Shown here piece after piece: positions 1 through 7,260 of a DNA stretch of 20,645 bases. The stretch lies in the NCBI GenBank assembly GCA_003513845.1, contig DOTB01000036.1, positions 1 through 20,645 of the forward strand. Reading direction: 5' to 3'. A program made the translations under genes and the position numbers. How positions within the stretch are numbered: position 1 is the stretch's first letter; each line of letters begins with the position of its first letter. This DNA is from Candidatus Atribacteria bacterium. Its GTDB lineage: Bacteria; Atribacterota; Phoenicimicrobiia; Phoenicimicrobiales; Phoenicimicrobiaceae. The notes under the pieces were generated by a model. The model saw nothing but the letters and a program-made list of their open reading frames with translations. It was not told where the DNA came from and searched no databases.

Positions 1-72
1 TGTTATGCTAGTTGTCAAATAGTCGTTAGCTCAAGAAGACACGACGCGCCGTACCTCTACTTTTCTTTTGTA

Positions 73-94
73 GGGGCACAATGAATTGTGCCCT
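73..94. repeat. GGGCACAAT palindrome
   Basis: Perfect 9-bp palindrome, GGGCACAAT (74-82) and ATTGTGCCC (85-93), with a 2-nt spacer, extended by one G-T pair. It lies about 150 bp downstream of ahcY. There is no T-run on the minus strand, so a terminator role for ahcY is weak. It resembles the REP-like TAGGGGC palindromes scattered in many environmental bacterial genomes. Confidence 0.6.
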
Positions 95-209
95 CTCTGT
101 TTTACTACCTTTTGCTTGCCTTATTAAGCAAGTATCTATTAAAATGGGAATTACGGAAAAAAGAAATTCCTACACAATTAAATTATAATATCGCTTTTTA
201 TCTTCTCTT

Positions 210-251
210 TTCTAACTATTCACTATTCACTAACGACTATTCACTAATTAG
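210..251. repeat. Heptamer array at the ahcY 3' end
   Basis: Six 7-bp units in register: a degenerate first unit, then TATTCAC, TATTCAC, TAACGAC, TATTCAC and TAATTAG. They overlap the ahcY stop codon (248-250). On the minus strand each of the better units contains TAG. Confidence 0.8.
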
Positions 252-1504
252 GTTCCCATTTTCCAGGAAGAAAGATATCTTTCTTGTTCTTTGGTAAGTT
301 TATCAATCTTTATTCCCATTGACTCTAACTTTAATCTTGCAATCTCCTTATCTATGTTCACAGGAACACTATAAACCTTTTTCTGTAAATTCTTGCCTTC
401 TTTCACTAAATATTCAGCCGATAAAGCTTGATTGGCAAAACTCATATCCATCACACTTGCTGGATGCCCCTCAGCAGAAGACAAATTTAGAAGTCTTCCT
501 TCTGCCAAAAGATTTACTTTTTTTCCATTTTTTAAGGTATATTCCTCCACATATTCTTTGACTTTTCTTTTACTTTTTGCCAAACTTTCTAAAGCTTTTA
601 TATTTATTTCTACATTAAAATGCCCGGAATTAGCCAAAATTGCCCCATCTTTCATTAAAACAAGCTCTTCATCTGATATTACGTTTATATCTCCGGTAAG
701 AGTTATAAAAATATCTCCTATTTTAGCTGCCTCTTTTACAGGCATAACTTGATAACCATCCATCACTGCCTCTAATGCCTTCATAGGGTCAACTTCGGTA
801 ATTATTACCTGAGCTCCCATACCATTGGCTCTCATTGCTAACCCTCGTGCACACCAACCATATCCACAGATAACAAACTTTTGACCAGCGATTAAAATAT
901 TAGTAGCTCTTAACAAACCATCGATAGTACTTTGCCCGGTGCCATATCTATTATCGAAAAGATATTTGGTCTGGGCATCATTTACGGCAATAATCGGATA
1001 CCCTAAGGCTCTATCTTTCTCCATACTTCTTAATCGAATAACCCCGGTAGTGGTCTCTTCAGTGCCAGCGATGATATTTCTAATTAGTTCTTTTTTTTGA
1101 GAATGAATAGTCGATACCAGATCGGCTCCATCATCCATAGTAATATTGGGCCCATAATTTAATACTTCCTCAATATGGTGATAATAAGTATCTTTATCTT
1201 CTCCCTTGATTGCAAAAACCGGAATTCTAAAATCATTAACTAAAGAAGCAGCAACATCATCCTGAGTACTTAAAGGGTTGGAAGCACACAGAAATACTTC
1301 AGCCCCTCCCTCTTTTAAAGTTATTGCTAAATTAGCTGTCTCTGTAGTTGTATGAAGACAAGCTGCTATCTTAATCCCTCTTAGAGGTTTTTCCTTATTA
1401 AATCTTTTTTTTATAATGGAAAGAACTGGCATCTGTTTCTCTGCCCACTTAATTCTTTCTTTCCCCTTTTTAGCCAAGTTAATGTCCTTTATTTCATAAT
1501 TCAT
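248..1504 (-). CDS. ahcY: Adenosylhomocysteinase (S-adenosyl-L-homocysteine hydrolase)
   Basis: Cytosolic NAD-dependent enzyme that splits S-adenosylhomocysteine into adenosine and homocysteine, removing the inhibitory by-product of SAM-dependent methylation. The 418-residue product has the family landmarks: LHTTTETA with H51, MDDGADL (D124/D125), GTEETTTG (148-154), [11 protein letters not shown] with K180 and D184, and a Rossmann loop GYGWCARG at 214-221 followed by an acidic residue (E237). It is shorter than the roughly 430-470-residue eukaryotic/proteobacterial type and ends in a W-x-x-G-T tail rather than the K-P-x-x-Y-R-Y tail, which places it with archaeal/Thermotoga-like AhcY. The ATG is preceded by AGAGGT at good spacing. 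It is separated from the MBL gene by a 541-bp repeat-filled gap, so it is probably transcribed on its own. The stop codon lies inside a heptamer array. Confidence 0.96.
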   Translation of the reverse strand: MNYEIKDINLAKKGKERIKWAEKQMPVLSIIKKRFNKEKPLRGIKIAACLHTTTETANLAITLKEGGAEVFLCASNPLSTQDDVAASLVNDFRIPVFAIKGEDKDTYYHHIEEVLNYGPNITMDDGADLVSTIHSQKKELIRNIIAGTEETTTGVIRLRSMEKDRALGYPIIAVNDAQTKYLFDNRYGTGQSTIDGLLRATNILIAGQKFVICGYGWCARGLAMRANGMGAQVIITEVDPMKALEAVMDGYQVMPVKEAAKIGDIFITLTGDINVISDEELVLMKDGAILANSGHFNVEINIKALESLAKSKRKVKEYVEEYTLKNGKKVNLLAEGRLLNLSSAEGHPASVMDMSFANQALSAEYLVKEGKNLQKKVYSVPVNIDKEIARLKLESMGIKIDKLTKEQERYLSSWKMGT

Positions 1505-1537
1505 TCTTTTTACCTCTTTTTTTAATTAATATTTAAT

Positions 1538-1572
1538 GAATAGTATTCGAGTGTAGAGTGTAAAGTTGGCAG
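1538..1572. repeat. Heptamer array upstream of ahcY
   Basis: Five units with 7-bp period: GAATAGT, ATTCGAG, TGTAGAG, TGTAAAG, TTGGCAG. It begins 34 bp upstream of the ahcY start codon, close to where promoter elements would be expected. No clear -35/-10 pair was found. Confidence 0.55.
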
Positions 1573-1573
1573 T

Positions 1574-1635
1574 GGCTTGATTTATCAAGCCCGCTATTAA
1601 AATTATCAAGATAATTCGGGTCGAATAAATTCGAC
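1574..1635. repeat. Cluster of three palindromes with 2-nt spacers
   Basis: Three successive perfect inverted repeats, each with a dinucleotide centre: GGCTTGAT-TT-ATCAAGCC (1574-1591), AATTATC-AA-GATAATT (1601-1616) and GTCGAAT-AA-ATTCGAC (1620-1635). Their stem sequences are unrelated, but the architecture is the same. Confidence 0.7.
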
Positions 1636-1679
1636 TCCTATATTAAAAGTAAAATTTTATACAAAAAAGTTTTGAGTTT

Positions 1680-1842
1680 CAAGATTGTCAGGGGAGCGAA
1701 CTCCCCGCAAAACCTCTCTCTATCTACTTTTTGCTTCATTTCGGTTTTATATAAAACTTTTCCTGACAATCTTGTTAGAATATATTGTTTTTTTAAAAAG
1801 TATTCATTTTAGAGTATCGGAATTTTTGAAATTCCGATACCC
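1680..1842. repeat. Dispersed repeat, copy A
   Basis: This block is colinear with 19600-19757. Shared anchors are AACTCCCC (1699-1706), CTGACAA followed by CTTGTTAGAAT (1763-1780) and ATTTTAGAG-(T/C)-ATCGGAATTT (1806 onward), with spacings of 64 and 43 bp against 67 and 44 bp in the other copy. Internally it has a 13-bp inverted repeat (1680-1692 with 1762-1774), a GGGGAG-CGAA-CTCCCC hairpin (1691-1706), and a 12-bp perfect hairpin (1814-1825 with 1829-1840). That last hairpin might end transcription from the MBL gene. There is no coding potential. Confidence 0.75.
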
Positions 1843-1905
1843 TTAATTATGGTTTTTCACTTTTAGTTTCTACTTTTTAGTTTGATTAAGACAAATTTTT
1901 ATAAT

Positions 1906-2012
1906 TTTATACTATACGCTAAACGCTACCATCTCTACGCTATCCACTTCATACTATATACTACGTACTACATACTATATGCTGATCACACTATTCACTA
2001 TCGACTAATTTA
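1906..2012. repeat. Long heptamer array between MBL gene and ahcY
   Basis: About fifteen 7-bp units in nearly perfect register, broken only by a 2-bp insertion at 1990-1991. Sample units are TATACGC, TAAACGC, TATATAC, TACGTAC, TACATAC, TATTCAC and TATCGAC. In the thirteen best units position 1 is always T, position 7 always C, position 2 mostly A and position 6 nearly always a purine, while positions 3-5 vary. With the neighbouring features it explains most of the 541-bp gap 1505-2045. Confidence 0.85.
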
Positions 2013-2041
2013 ATTGGCAAATTGGAGAATTGGAGAATCGG
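2010..2041. repeat. Octamer array at the MBL gene 3' end
   Basis: Four 8-bp units: TTAATTGG, CAAATTGG, AGAATTGG, AGAATCGG, ending 4 bp from the MBL gene stop codon. The reverse complement of 20533-20572 has almost the same series. Confidence 0.8.
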
Positions 2042-2045
2042 TTAA

Positions 2046-2669
2046 TCAAATATAAGGATTTGTCCTTCTTTCCTCACCTATAGTGGAATCAGGACCATGT
2101 CCAGGATAAATTATTTTATCATCACTTAATACTAGCAATTTTTCTTTAATCGATTTTTGTAAATCCTGGTAAGAACCACCCGGTAAATCAGTTCTACCCA
2201 CCCCACCTGCAAATAATGTATCACCCGTAAAAACAATGTTATTGAGAATAAGGCAAATACCTCCAGGAGTATGGCCTGGCGTATGAATTATTATTAACTT
2301 TAATTTACCCAAAGATATCTCATCTCCCTCCTCCAAAAAACTATCTGCCGGAGGAGAACATCTTTTATTGCCCATAAAAATAGAAAAATTCTTATTGACA
2401 TCATTTAACATAGGGGCATCTAATTTATGGATCAATAACATAGCTTTAGTTTTTTCCTTCAATACTTTATTTCCAGCAATATGATCTATATGCCCATGAG
2501 TATTTATAATATATTCTAAATTAAAATCATTATCTTGTAAATTTTTTAAGATTAAATCGACCTCTTCTTCCCCTCCTGGGTCAATTACTGCTGCTTTTTT
2601 AGTCTTTTTACACGCAATTAGATAACAATTGGTTTCTAATGGTCCTACTACCAATCTTTTTAAGAACAT
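2046..2669 (-). CDS. MBL-fold metallohydrolase, glyoxalase II-like
   Basis: Metallo-beta-lactamase-fold hydrolase of 207 residues, full length for the small hydroxyacylglutathione-hydrolase-like group. All metal ligands are visible: T-H-G-H-I-D-H at 57-63 (H58, H60, D62, H63), H133 in HTPGHTPG, D150 in FTGDTLF and H191 in YPGHGP. The GVGRTDLPGGS segment (157-166) is typical of this subgroup. A thioester substrate such as S-lactoylglutathione or a bacillithiol-type analogue is possible, but specificity cannot be read from the sequence. It is the last gene of the rel-dtd-gdpD-MBL run, 79 bp after gdpD. A hydrolase of this family after rel and dtd is common in Firmicutes-like genomes. The ATG follows AAAGGA. 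The TGA stop directly abuts an octamer array. Confidence 0.93.
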   Translation of the reverse strand: MFLKRLVVGPLETNCYLIACKKTKKAAVIDPGGEEEVDLILKNLQDNDFNLEYIINTHGHIDHIAGNKVLKEKTKAMLLIHKLDAPMLNDVNKNFSIFMGNKRCSPPADSFLEEGDEISLGKLKLIIIHTPGHTPGGICLILNNIVFTGDTLFAGGVGRTDLPGGSYQDLQKSIKEKLLVLSDDKIIYPGHGPDSTIGEERRTNPYI

Positions 2670-2748
2670 TTCGCCATAATCCTTTCATTAGTTAAATATT
2701 TTTTTAAGATTTTTGCTTATTTCTTTTTATTTTTGTATGAAATAATCT

Positions 2749-3753
2749 TTAATAAAAATCACCTAAAATAGATTTTGTTACTTTACTTATTTTTTTTAAC
2801 ACGTGAGGATAATTAGTAATAATCCCATCAACTCCATACAAAACAAAACGCAATATATCCATATCTTGATTAACTGTCCACACATATATAGTCTTGTCCC
2901 TCTGATGTAAATATGAAACAAGCTTTTTTGTTCCCCAAAAATAGTGTGGATTTAATCCATCCAATCTATTAATATAACTTTTGGGAATTATTGGCTTAGC
3001 AAAGAGCAGGTTCACTTTAAGTTGAGGATATCTTTCTTTTAACAAAATCGCAGTATCTCTATCAAAACAAGAAAAAAGAATACTATTATATCCAAAGTTC
3101 TCTGTCTCTTTAATTAATTTATCTATAATTCCAGGATAAATTCTTTCTCCACCTTTAATCTCAATATTTACAAAAAGTTTCCCTTTTAAAACATTAAGTA
3201 CTTCACTAAGTAAGGGGATACGCTCATTATAGTATGACCTTATTGTTTCTCCTTTTAAATCCAATACTTCTTTCTTCTTAATTTTTAATTGTCTAAAACC
3301 TATTTTTTCTCCCTCAATTCGGGGAAAAATTAACTTTTTTACTTTATCAAATTGTTTACCATCCCAATGTAAATAAAAGCTAATCTTTCTTTTATTAATT
3401 TGCTCAAAAATATTAAGATAAAATACATTATTTTGAATTGCTCTTAATTCCATAAAATAAATTTTTTCTTCAGGTAATTTCTTCAATAATTTTTCTTGTT
3501 CTCGAGTAAAAAATTCAGAAATATCATATTCTTTTAATTCTTTAAAAGTAAGTTGGTTAATTAAAACTTTTTGTCCGGTTAATCTTTTTAAATCTGTATC
3601 ATGAATCACTACTAACTGGCCATCCTTAGTAAGATGAACATCCAACTCAACTCCATCTATCCCCAATTCAACTGCTTTTTTAAAACCGGAAAGGCTATTT
3701 TCAGGGGCAATTCCTTTGGCTCCTCTATGTCCGATAACAAGGGGTATTTCCAT
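2749..3753 (-). CDS. Glycerophosphodiester phosphodiesterase with large internal insertion
   Basis: GDPD-family TIM-barrel enzyme, expected to hydrolyse glycerophosphodiesters to glycerol-3-phosphate and an alcohol. Numbered from the chosen start, the N-terminal part has GHRG (H9, R10), APEN (E18), ELDVHLTKDG (E37, D39) and VIHD (H51, general acid). The C-terminal part has NIEIKG (E198, K200), VWTVN and GVDGIITNYP. Typical bacterial enzymes have about 240 residues; this one has 334 because roughly 90-100 extra residues (about 76-176) separate the two motif groups. The insertion is rich in Lys/Glu/Phe and I recognise no motif in it. There is no signal peptide, so it should be cytosolic. The ATG at 3753 was preferred over an in-frame start at 3777 because GAGGAGG lies 7 nt upstream of it. 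It lies between dtd and the MBL gene, with small gaps on both sides. Confidence 0.92.
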   Translation of the reverse strand: MEIPLVIGHRGAKGIAPENSLSGFKKAVELGIDGVELDVHLTKDGQLVVIHDTDLKRLTGQKVLINQLTFKELKEYDISEFFTREQEKLLKKLPEEKIYFMELRAIQNNVFYLNIFEQINKRKISFYLHWDGKQFDKVKKLIFPRIEGEKIGFRQLKIKKKEVLDLKGETIRSYYNERIPLLSEVLNVLKGKLFVNIEIKGGERIYPGIIDKLIKETENFGYNSILFSCFDRDTAILLKERYPQLKVNLLFAKPIIPKSYINRLDGLNPHYFWGTKKLVSYLHQRDKTIYVWTVNQDMDILRFVLYGVDGIITNYPHVLKKISKVTKSILGDFY

Positions 3754-3796
3754 TTTTTTCCTCCTCGAATAAACCATTTTAATTATGTTAATGCTT

Positions 3797-4246
3797 TTAA
3801 AATAACTTTTCGCTATCTAACAAAATTGTAACCGGGCCATCATTATAAATTTTTACCAACATCATTGCTTGGAACTCTCCGGTTTCTACTTTAAGACCAT
3901 AATTTTTTATACATTTTATAAAGTAATTATATAATTTTACCGCTTTTTCTGGAAGAGCTGCAGAAATAAAGCTCGGACGTCTTCCCTTTTTACAATCCCC
4001 ATATAAAGTAAATTGAGATATCACTAAAATTTGGCCTTTTATATCTTTAATAGAAAGATTCATTTTCCCCTGTTTATCTTCAAATATTCGTAAATTTGCT
4101 ATTTTCTCAGCTAAATATTCTGCATCTTTTTCCTGGTCATTCTGTCCTACGCCTAACATGATTACTAAACCTTGCCCTATTCTACCCACTTCTCTATTCT
4201 CAATCTCTACTGCTCCCTCTTTTACTCTTTGCACTACTGCCCTCAT
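3797..4246 (-). CDS. dtd: D-aminoacyl-tRNA deacylase
   Basis: Homodimeric editing enzyme that hydrolyses D-aminoacyl-tRNA (and Gly-tRNA-Ala) to recycle mischarged tRNA in the cytosol. The 149-residue product begins MRAVVQRV and carries both signature motifs: SQFTLYGD (77-84) with the active-site Thr, and the cross-subunit Gly-cis-Pro motif in [11 protein letters not shown] (135-145). KKGRRPSF follows the first motif as usual. The start is the ATG at 4246, with GGAGG 8 nt upstream; the reading frame extends to 4285, but the extra 13 residues do not fit the family. It lies 45 bp downstream of rel, the classical rel-dtd pairing, and is probably in the same transcript. Confidence 0.95.
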   Translation of the reverse strand: MRAVVQRVKEGAVEIENREVGRIGQGLVIMLGVGQNDQEKDAEYLAEKIANLRIFEDKQGKMNLSIKDIKGQILVISQFTLYGDCKKGRRPSFISAALPEKAVKLYNYFIKCIKNYGLKVETGEFQAMMLVKIYNDGPVTILLDSEKLF

Positions 4247-4291
4247 TCTTATTTCCTCCAAATATTGATAGCCTGCACTAAACACTTTAGG

Positions 4292-6421
4292 CTAAAAATT
4301 TTCTATTCTTTTTATAGACAAAACACTCTTTACTTTTTTTATACTTTTGACTATTTCTTGAAATTGTTTTAAACTACTAACAGAGAAATTAATGTCTATA
4401 GTAGCAATCCCCCTTTTATTAGTTATAGCATGTATTGCATTGATTGAGATTTTATAGTTGGAAAAGATCAACATAATATCAGAAACTAAACTTGCTCTAT
4501 CGTCAGCAATTATCTTTATTTTTACTGGAAAAAATAATTCTTCAGTTTTCAGCCATTCTACTTTTACTAAACGATCTTTGTCAGAAGAGATAATATTAAT
4601 ATTAGAACATCCTATTTTATGTATAGACACTCCTCTTCCTCTAGTAATATAACCAATGATTCTATCGCCAGGTACAGGATTGCAGCATCGGGCAAATCTT
4701 ACCAGTACTTCATCGATTCCTTCAACTCTTACACCTTGCTCAATTCTTTTTTTTAATTTGACCGGGGGGATTACTGGGGGAATTCTTTCCTGGGGAATTA
4801 TTTTAGATAAAACCTGATACGGGGTTAGTTTTCCATATCCAATGTTCTCAAACATTGTTTCTAACTCAGAAAAACCTAATTCAATACATATATCATTCAA
4901 CTTTTTAGTAAGTTCAGCAGAGGATTCTATTCGTAACCTTTCCATTTCTTTTTCAAAAATTTCCCTACCCTTTTGAATATTCTCCTCTCTCATCTCCTTT
5001 TTAAACCAGGCCCTGATTTTATTCTTTGCTCCTGATGTTTTAACCACTTTTAACCAATCTCTACTAGGACCTCGACTTAATTTAGAAGTCAATATTTCCA
5101 CTATATCTCCACTTTTCAACTTATAATCTAATGGTACTATCTTTTTATTAACCTTGGCTCCTACACAACTATGTCCTACATCTGTATGGATGAGATAGGC
5201 AAAATCAATCGGGGTAGATCCCGCAGGTAATATTTTTACGTCCCCTTTGGGGGTAAAAGTAAAGACTTCGTCCTGAAAAAGACCAATTTTTAAGTTTTCC
5301 ATAAATTCTCTCGGATCCTTTAAATCTTTTTGCCATTCTAATATCTGTCTCAACCAGGAAAGTCTTTCTTCAATTTTTTTATCTTTTTTAAAATCCACCT
5401 TTTCCTTGTACTTCCAATGAGCAGCTATTCCATATTCAGCAGTACGATGCATGTCCCAAGTACGAATCTGAATCTCTAAAGGCTCTCCCTGCGAAGTGAT
5501 TACAGTAGTATGTAGAGACTGATACATATTTGATTTAGGCATAGCAATATAATCTTTAAATCGTCCAGGCATAGGTTTCCAAATTGAATGTAATAACCCT
5601 AAAACCGCATAACAATCTTTAATAGAATTGCAAATTACCCTGATCGCAACTAAATCATATATCTGGAAAAAATCTTTTTCTCTCTCTTCCATCTTTTTAT
5701 AAATACTGTATATATTTTTGGGTCGACCCTGGATTTCAGCTTCTATGTTTACCTTTTGCAATTCCTTTTTTATAGATTCTTTTATCGATTCAACATATTT
5801 CTCTCTTTCTAATCGATTTTTCGCAATTCTATTAACCACTGCTTTATATTTCATTGGCTCTAAATAACGTAGAGAAAGGTCTTCTAATTCCCACTGAATC
5901 CTGGAAATACCTAACCTATTAGCAATAGGAACATATATTTCCAAAGTTTCTCGGGATATTCTTGCCCTTTTAAAAGGAGGAACATATTGCAAAGTCCTCA
6001 TATTGTTAAGACGGTCTGCTAACTTTATCAGAATAACTCTTACATCTTCAGCCATTGCTAAAAACATCTTACGAAAATTCTCAGCTTGTTGTTCCTCGAG
6101 AGTCTTAAAAGAAATCCTGCTTAATTTAGTAACTCCATTAACCAACATTGATATTTCTTCACCAAATTCTTCTTTTATTGTAGCTAATTGGGTAGGGGTA
6201 TCCTCCAATATATCATGTAAGATTCCGGCTGTAATGGTGATTACATCAAGTTCCAAATCAACTAGTATTTTAGCCACCTCTAAAAGATGTAGAATATAAG
6301 GTTCCCCAGAATATCTATTTTGATTCTTGTGAGCCTTTACAGCATATCTATAAGCATTTTTTATTAAGCTTAAATCAGCCTGGGAAGCATATTCAGGTAT
6401 TTTTTTTAAAATATATTTCAT
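4292..6421 (-). CDS. rel: Bifunctional (p)ppGpp synthetase/hydrolase, Rel/SpoT family
   Basis: Long RelA/SpoT-homologue of 709 residues that makes and degrades the alarmone (p)ppGpp from ATP and GTP/GDP. Domains in order: HD hydrolase with H45, HDILEDT at 69-75 and DRLNNMRT at 136-143; synthetase with GRPKNIYSIYKKM near 232, GRFKDYIAMP at 286-295, YQSLHTTV at 300-307 and EIQIRT at 316-321; TGS at about 385-447; a Cys-rich segment FARCCNPVPGD at 576-586 with later H601 and C605; and an ACT domain from about 632. The tetrad at 247-250 is REKD, the R-x-K-D form typical of bifunctional Rel rather than the acidic form of synthetase-only RelA, and the hydrolase site is intact. No strong Shine-Dalgarno sits at normal spacing before the ATG; GAAGGTG is about 24 nt away. 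A 306-bp repeat-bearing gap separates it from apt. Confidence 0.96.
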   Translation of the reverse strand: MKYILKKIPEYASQADLSLIKNAYRYAVKAHKNQNRYSGEPYILHLLEVAKILVDLELDVITITAGILHDILEDTPTQLATIKEEFGEEISMLVNGVTKLSRISFKTLEEQQAENFRKMFLAMAEDVRVILIKLADRLNNMRTLQYVPPFKRARISRETLEIYVPIANRLGISRIQWELEDLSLRYLEPMKYKAVVNRIAKNRLEREKYVESIKESIKKELQKVNIEAEIQGRPKNIYSIYKKMEEREKDFFQIYDLVAIRVICNSIKDCYAVLGLLHSIWKPMPGRFKDYIAMPKSNMYQSLHTTVITSQGEPLEIQIRTWDMHRTAEYGIAAHWKYKEKVDFKKDKKIEERLSWLRQILEWQKDLKDPREFMENLKIGLFQDEVFTFTPKGDVKILPAGSTPIDFAYLIHTDVGHSCVGAKVNKKIVPLDYKLKSGDIVEILTSKLSRGPSRDWLKVVKTSGAKNKIRAWFKKEMREENIQKGREIFEKEMERLRIESSAELTKKLNDICIELGFSELETMFENIGYGKLTPYQVLSKIIPQERIPPVIPPVKLKKRIEQGVRVEGIDEVLVRFARCCNPVPGDRIIGYITRGRGVSIHKIGCSNINIISSDKDRLVKVEWLKTEELFFPVKIKIIADDRASLVSDIMLIFSNYKISINAIHAITNKRGIATIDINFSVSSLKQFQEIVKSIKKVKSVLSIKRIENF

Positions 6422-6483
6422 TAAAGTTAATTGAGAAATAATTTACACCTTCTTTATTGATCAAAAGTGAATAGAGCCTAATC

Positions 6484-6546
6484 AGTATATAGTATTTAGT
6501 TGTTACATAACATAGAGCTGGTAGCGTTTAGCGTATAGTTTTAGAT
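6484..6546. repeat. Heptamer array upstream of rel
   Basis: Nine 7-bp units in unbroken register, such as AGTATAT, AGTATTT, ATAGAGC, TGGTAGC, GTTTAGC and GTATAGT. Positions 6519-6539 are the exact reverse complement of 1911-1931 (21 bp). It lies in the 306-bp apt-rel gap, 63 bp before the rel start. Confidence 0.8.
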
Positions 6547-6608
6547 TAATAAGATACTTATCCTATACCCAGCTGTTTTTACGAACACATGGTTTTTCAG
6601 TATCTTGA

Positions 6609-6663
6609 CTAACAAGTTAGATGGGTCAGACCCCTACATAGACAGTCGAGATGTCTGTCCTAT
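6609..6663. repeat. Palindrome cluster in the apt-rel gap
   Basis: Three adjacent hairpin-forming units: CTAAC-AA-GTTAG (6609-6620), GGGTC-A-GACCC (6623-6633), and an imperfect stem pairing ATAGACAG (6638) with CTGTCCTAT (6655). The rest of the 306-bp gap holds the heptamer array and an AATTAACGACTAAT motif next to the apt stop. No gene or convincing promoter was found. Confidence 0.6.
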
Positions 6664-6727
6664 GGAGTATATGTTTTTGCATTCTGATAAGTTTACTCTG
6701 CTCTATGTATTTCCAATTAACGACTAA

Positions 6728-7246
6728 TCAATCATACTGTACTATGGAAAAGATATTATATCCTTTCAATTTCTCCCTGGGATTTAAAAATTCGAGTTCG
6801 ATTATAAAAGAAGCTCCCACAACTTCTCCACCTAATTTTTCAATCAGTTTAAACACCGCTGCAGTAGTACCTCCGGTAGCCAAAAGGTCATCAATCACCA
6901 TAATTTTATCACCATTATTTATGGCATCTTTATGAATTTCTAAAATATTCTCACCATATTCTAACTGATAAGATACTCTTTCAACTTCACTGGGAAGTTT
7001 TTCAGGCTTTCTAATAGGTAAAAATCCTACCCCTAATTGATAAGCAACGGGAGCACCTATAATAAAACCACGGGCTTCTATTCCCGCAATATAATCAATT
7101 TGATATTTTTTACAATATTCGATTATTTTATCAATACTATATTTAAAGGCATCTTTATCTTTTAATAGAGTCGTAATATCTTTAAATTGAATGCCCTTTA
7201 CCGGAAAATCTGGAATATTCCTGATTTTTGTTTTTAAATCTATCAC
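6728..7246 (-). CDS. apt: Adenine phosphoribosyltransferase
   Basis: Purine-salvage enzyme converting adenine and PRPP to AMP and pyrophosphate in the cytosol. Its 172 residues match the usual bacterial length. The family start (IRNIPDFPVKGIQFKDITTLL, split here as IRNIPDFPVKG at 8-18 and FKDIT at 21-25) is clear, followed by IEARGFIIGAPVAY (56-69), RKPEKLP (79-85) and the PRPP loop VIDDLLATGGTT at 117-128. Translation starts at a GTG preceded by AGGAGG 9 nt upstream, and that Shine-Dalgarno overlaps the recJ stop codon 14 bp away. recJ and apt are therefore probably co-transcribed and translationally linked. The recJ-apt-rel order is conserved in Firmicutes-like genomes. The adenosine released by AhcY can feed adenine pools, but a direct functional link is only inference. 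Confidence 0.96.
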   Translation of the reverse strand: MIDLKTKIRNIPDFPVKGIQFKDITTLLKDKDAFKYSIDKIIEYCKKYQIDYIAGIEARGFIIGAPVAYQLGVGFLPIRKPEKLPSEVERVSYQLEYGENILEIHKDAINNGDKIMVIDDLLATGGTTAAVFKLIEKLGGEVVGASFIIELEFLNPREKLKGYNIFSIVQYD

Positions 7247-7260
7247 TTTTTATCTGCCTC

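Noticed and set aside
73..94. Terminator for ahcY
   Set aside because: The hairpin is strong but lies about 150 bp beyond the stop, and no T-run follows it on the minus strand.
210..251. CRISPR or iteron interpretation of the tandem arrays
   Set aside because: Units of 7-8 bp with no spacers cannot be CRISPR. Iterons are longer, more alike, and clustered at one origin, whereas these occur in many gaps beside housekeeping genes.
1618..1638. GGTCGAAT...ATTCGACTCC resembling a tRNA T-arm
   Set aside because: The loop and stem lengths do not fit a T-arm, and no acceptor, D or anticodon stems surround it. It is one of three consecutive palindromes.
6003..6299. Plus-strand open frames antisense to rel, recJ, ahcY, secD and others
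   Set aside because: They lie wholly within well-conserved minus-strand genes, have no recognisable domains or ribosome sites, and are explained as shadows.
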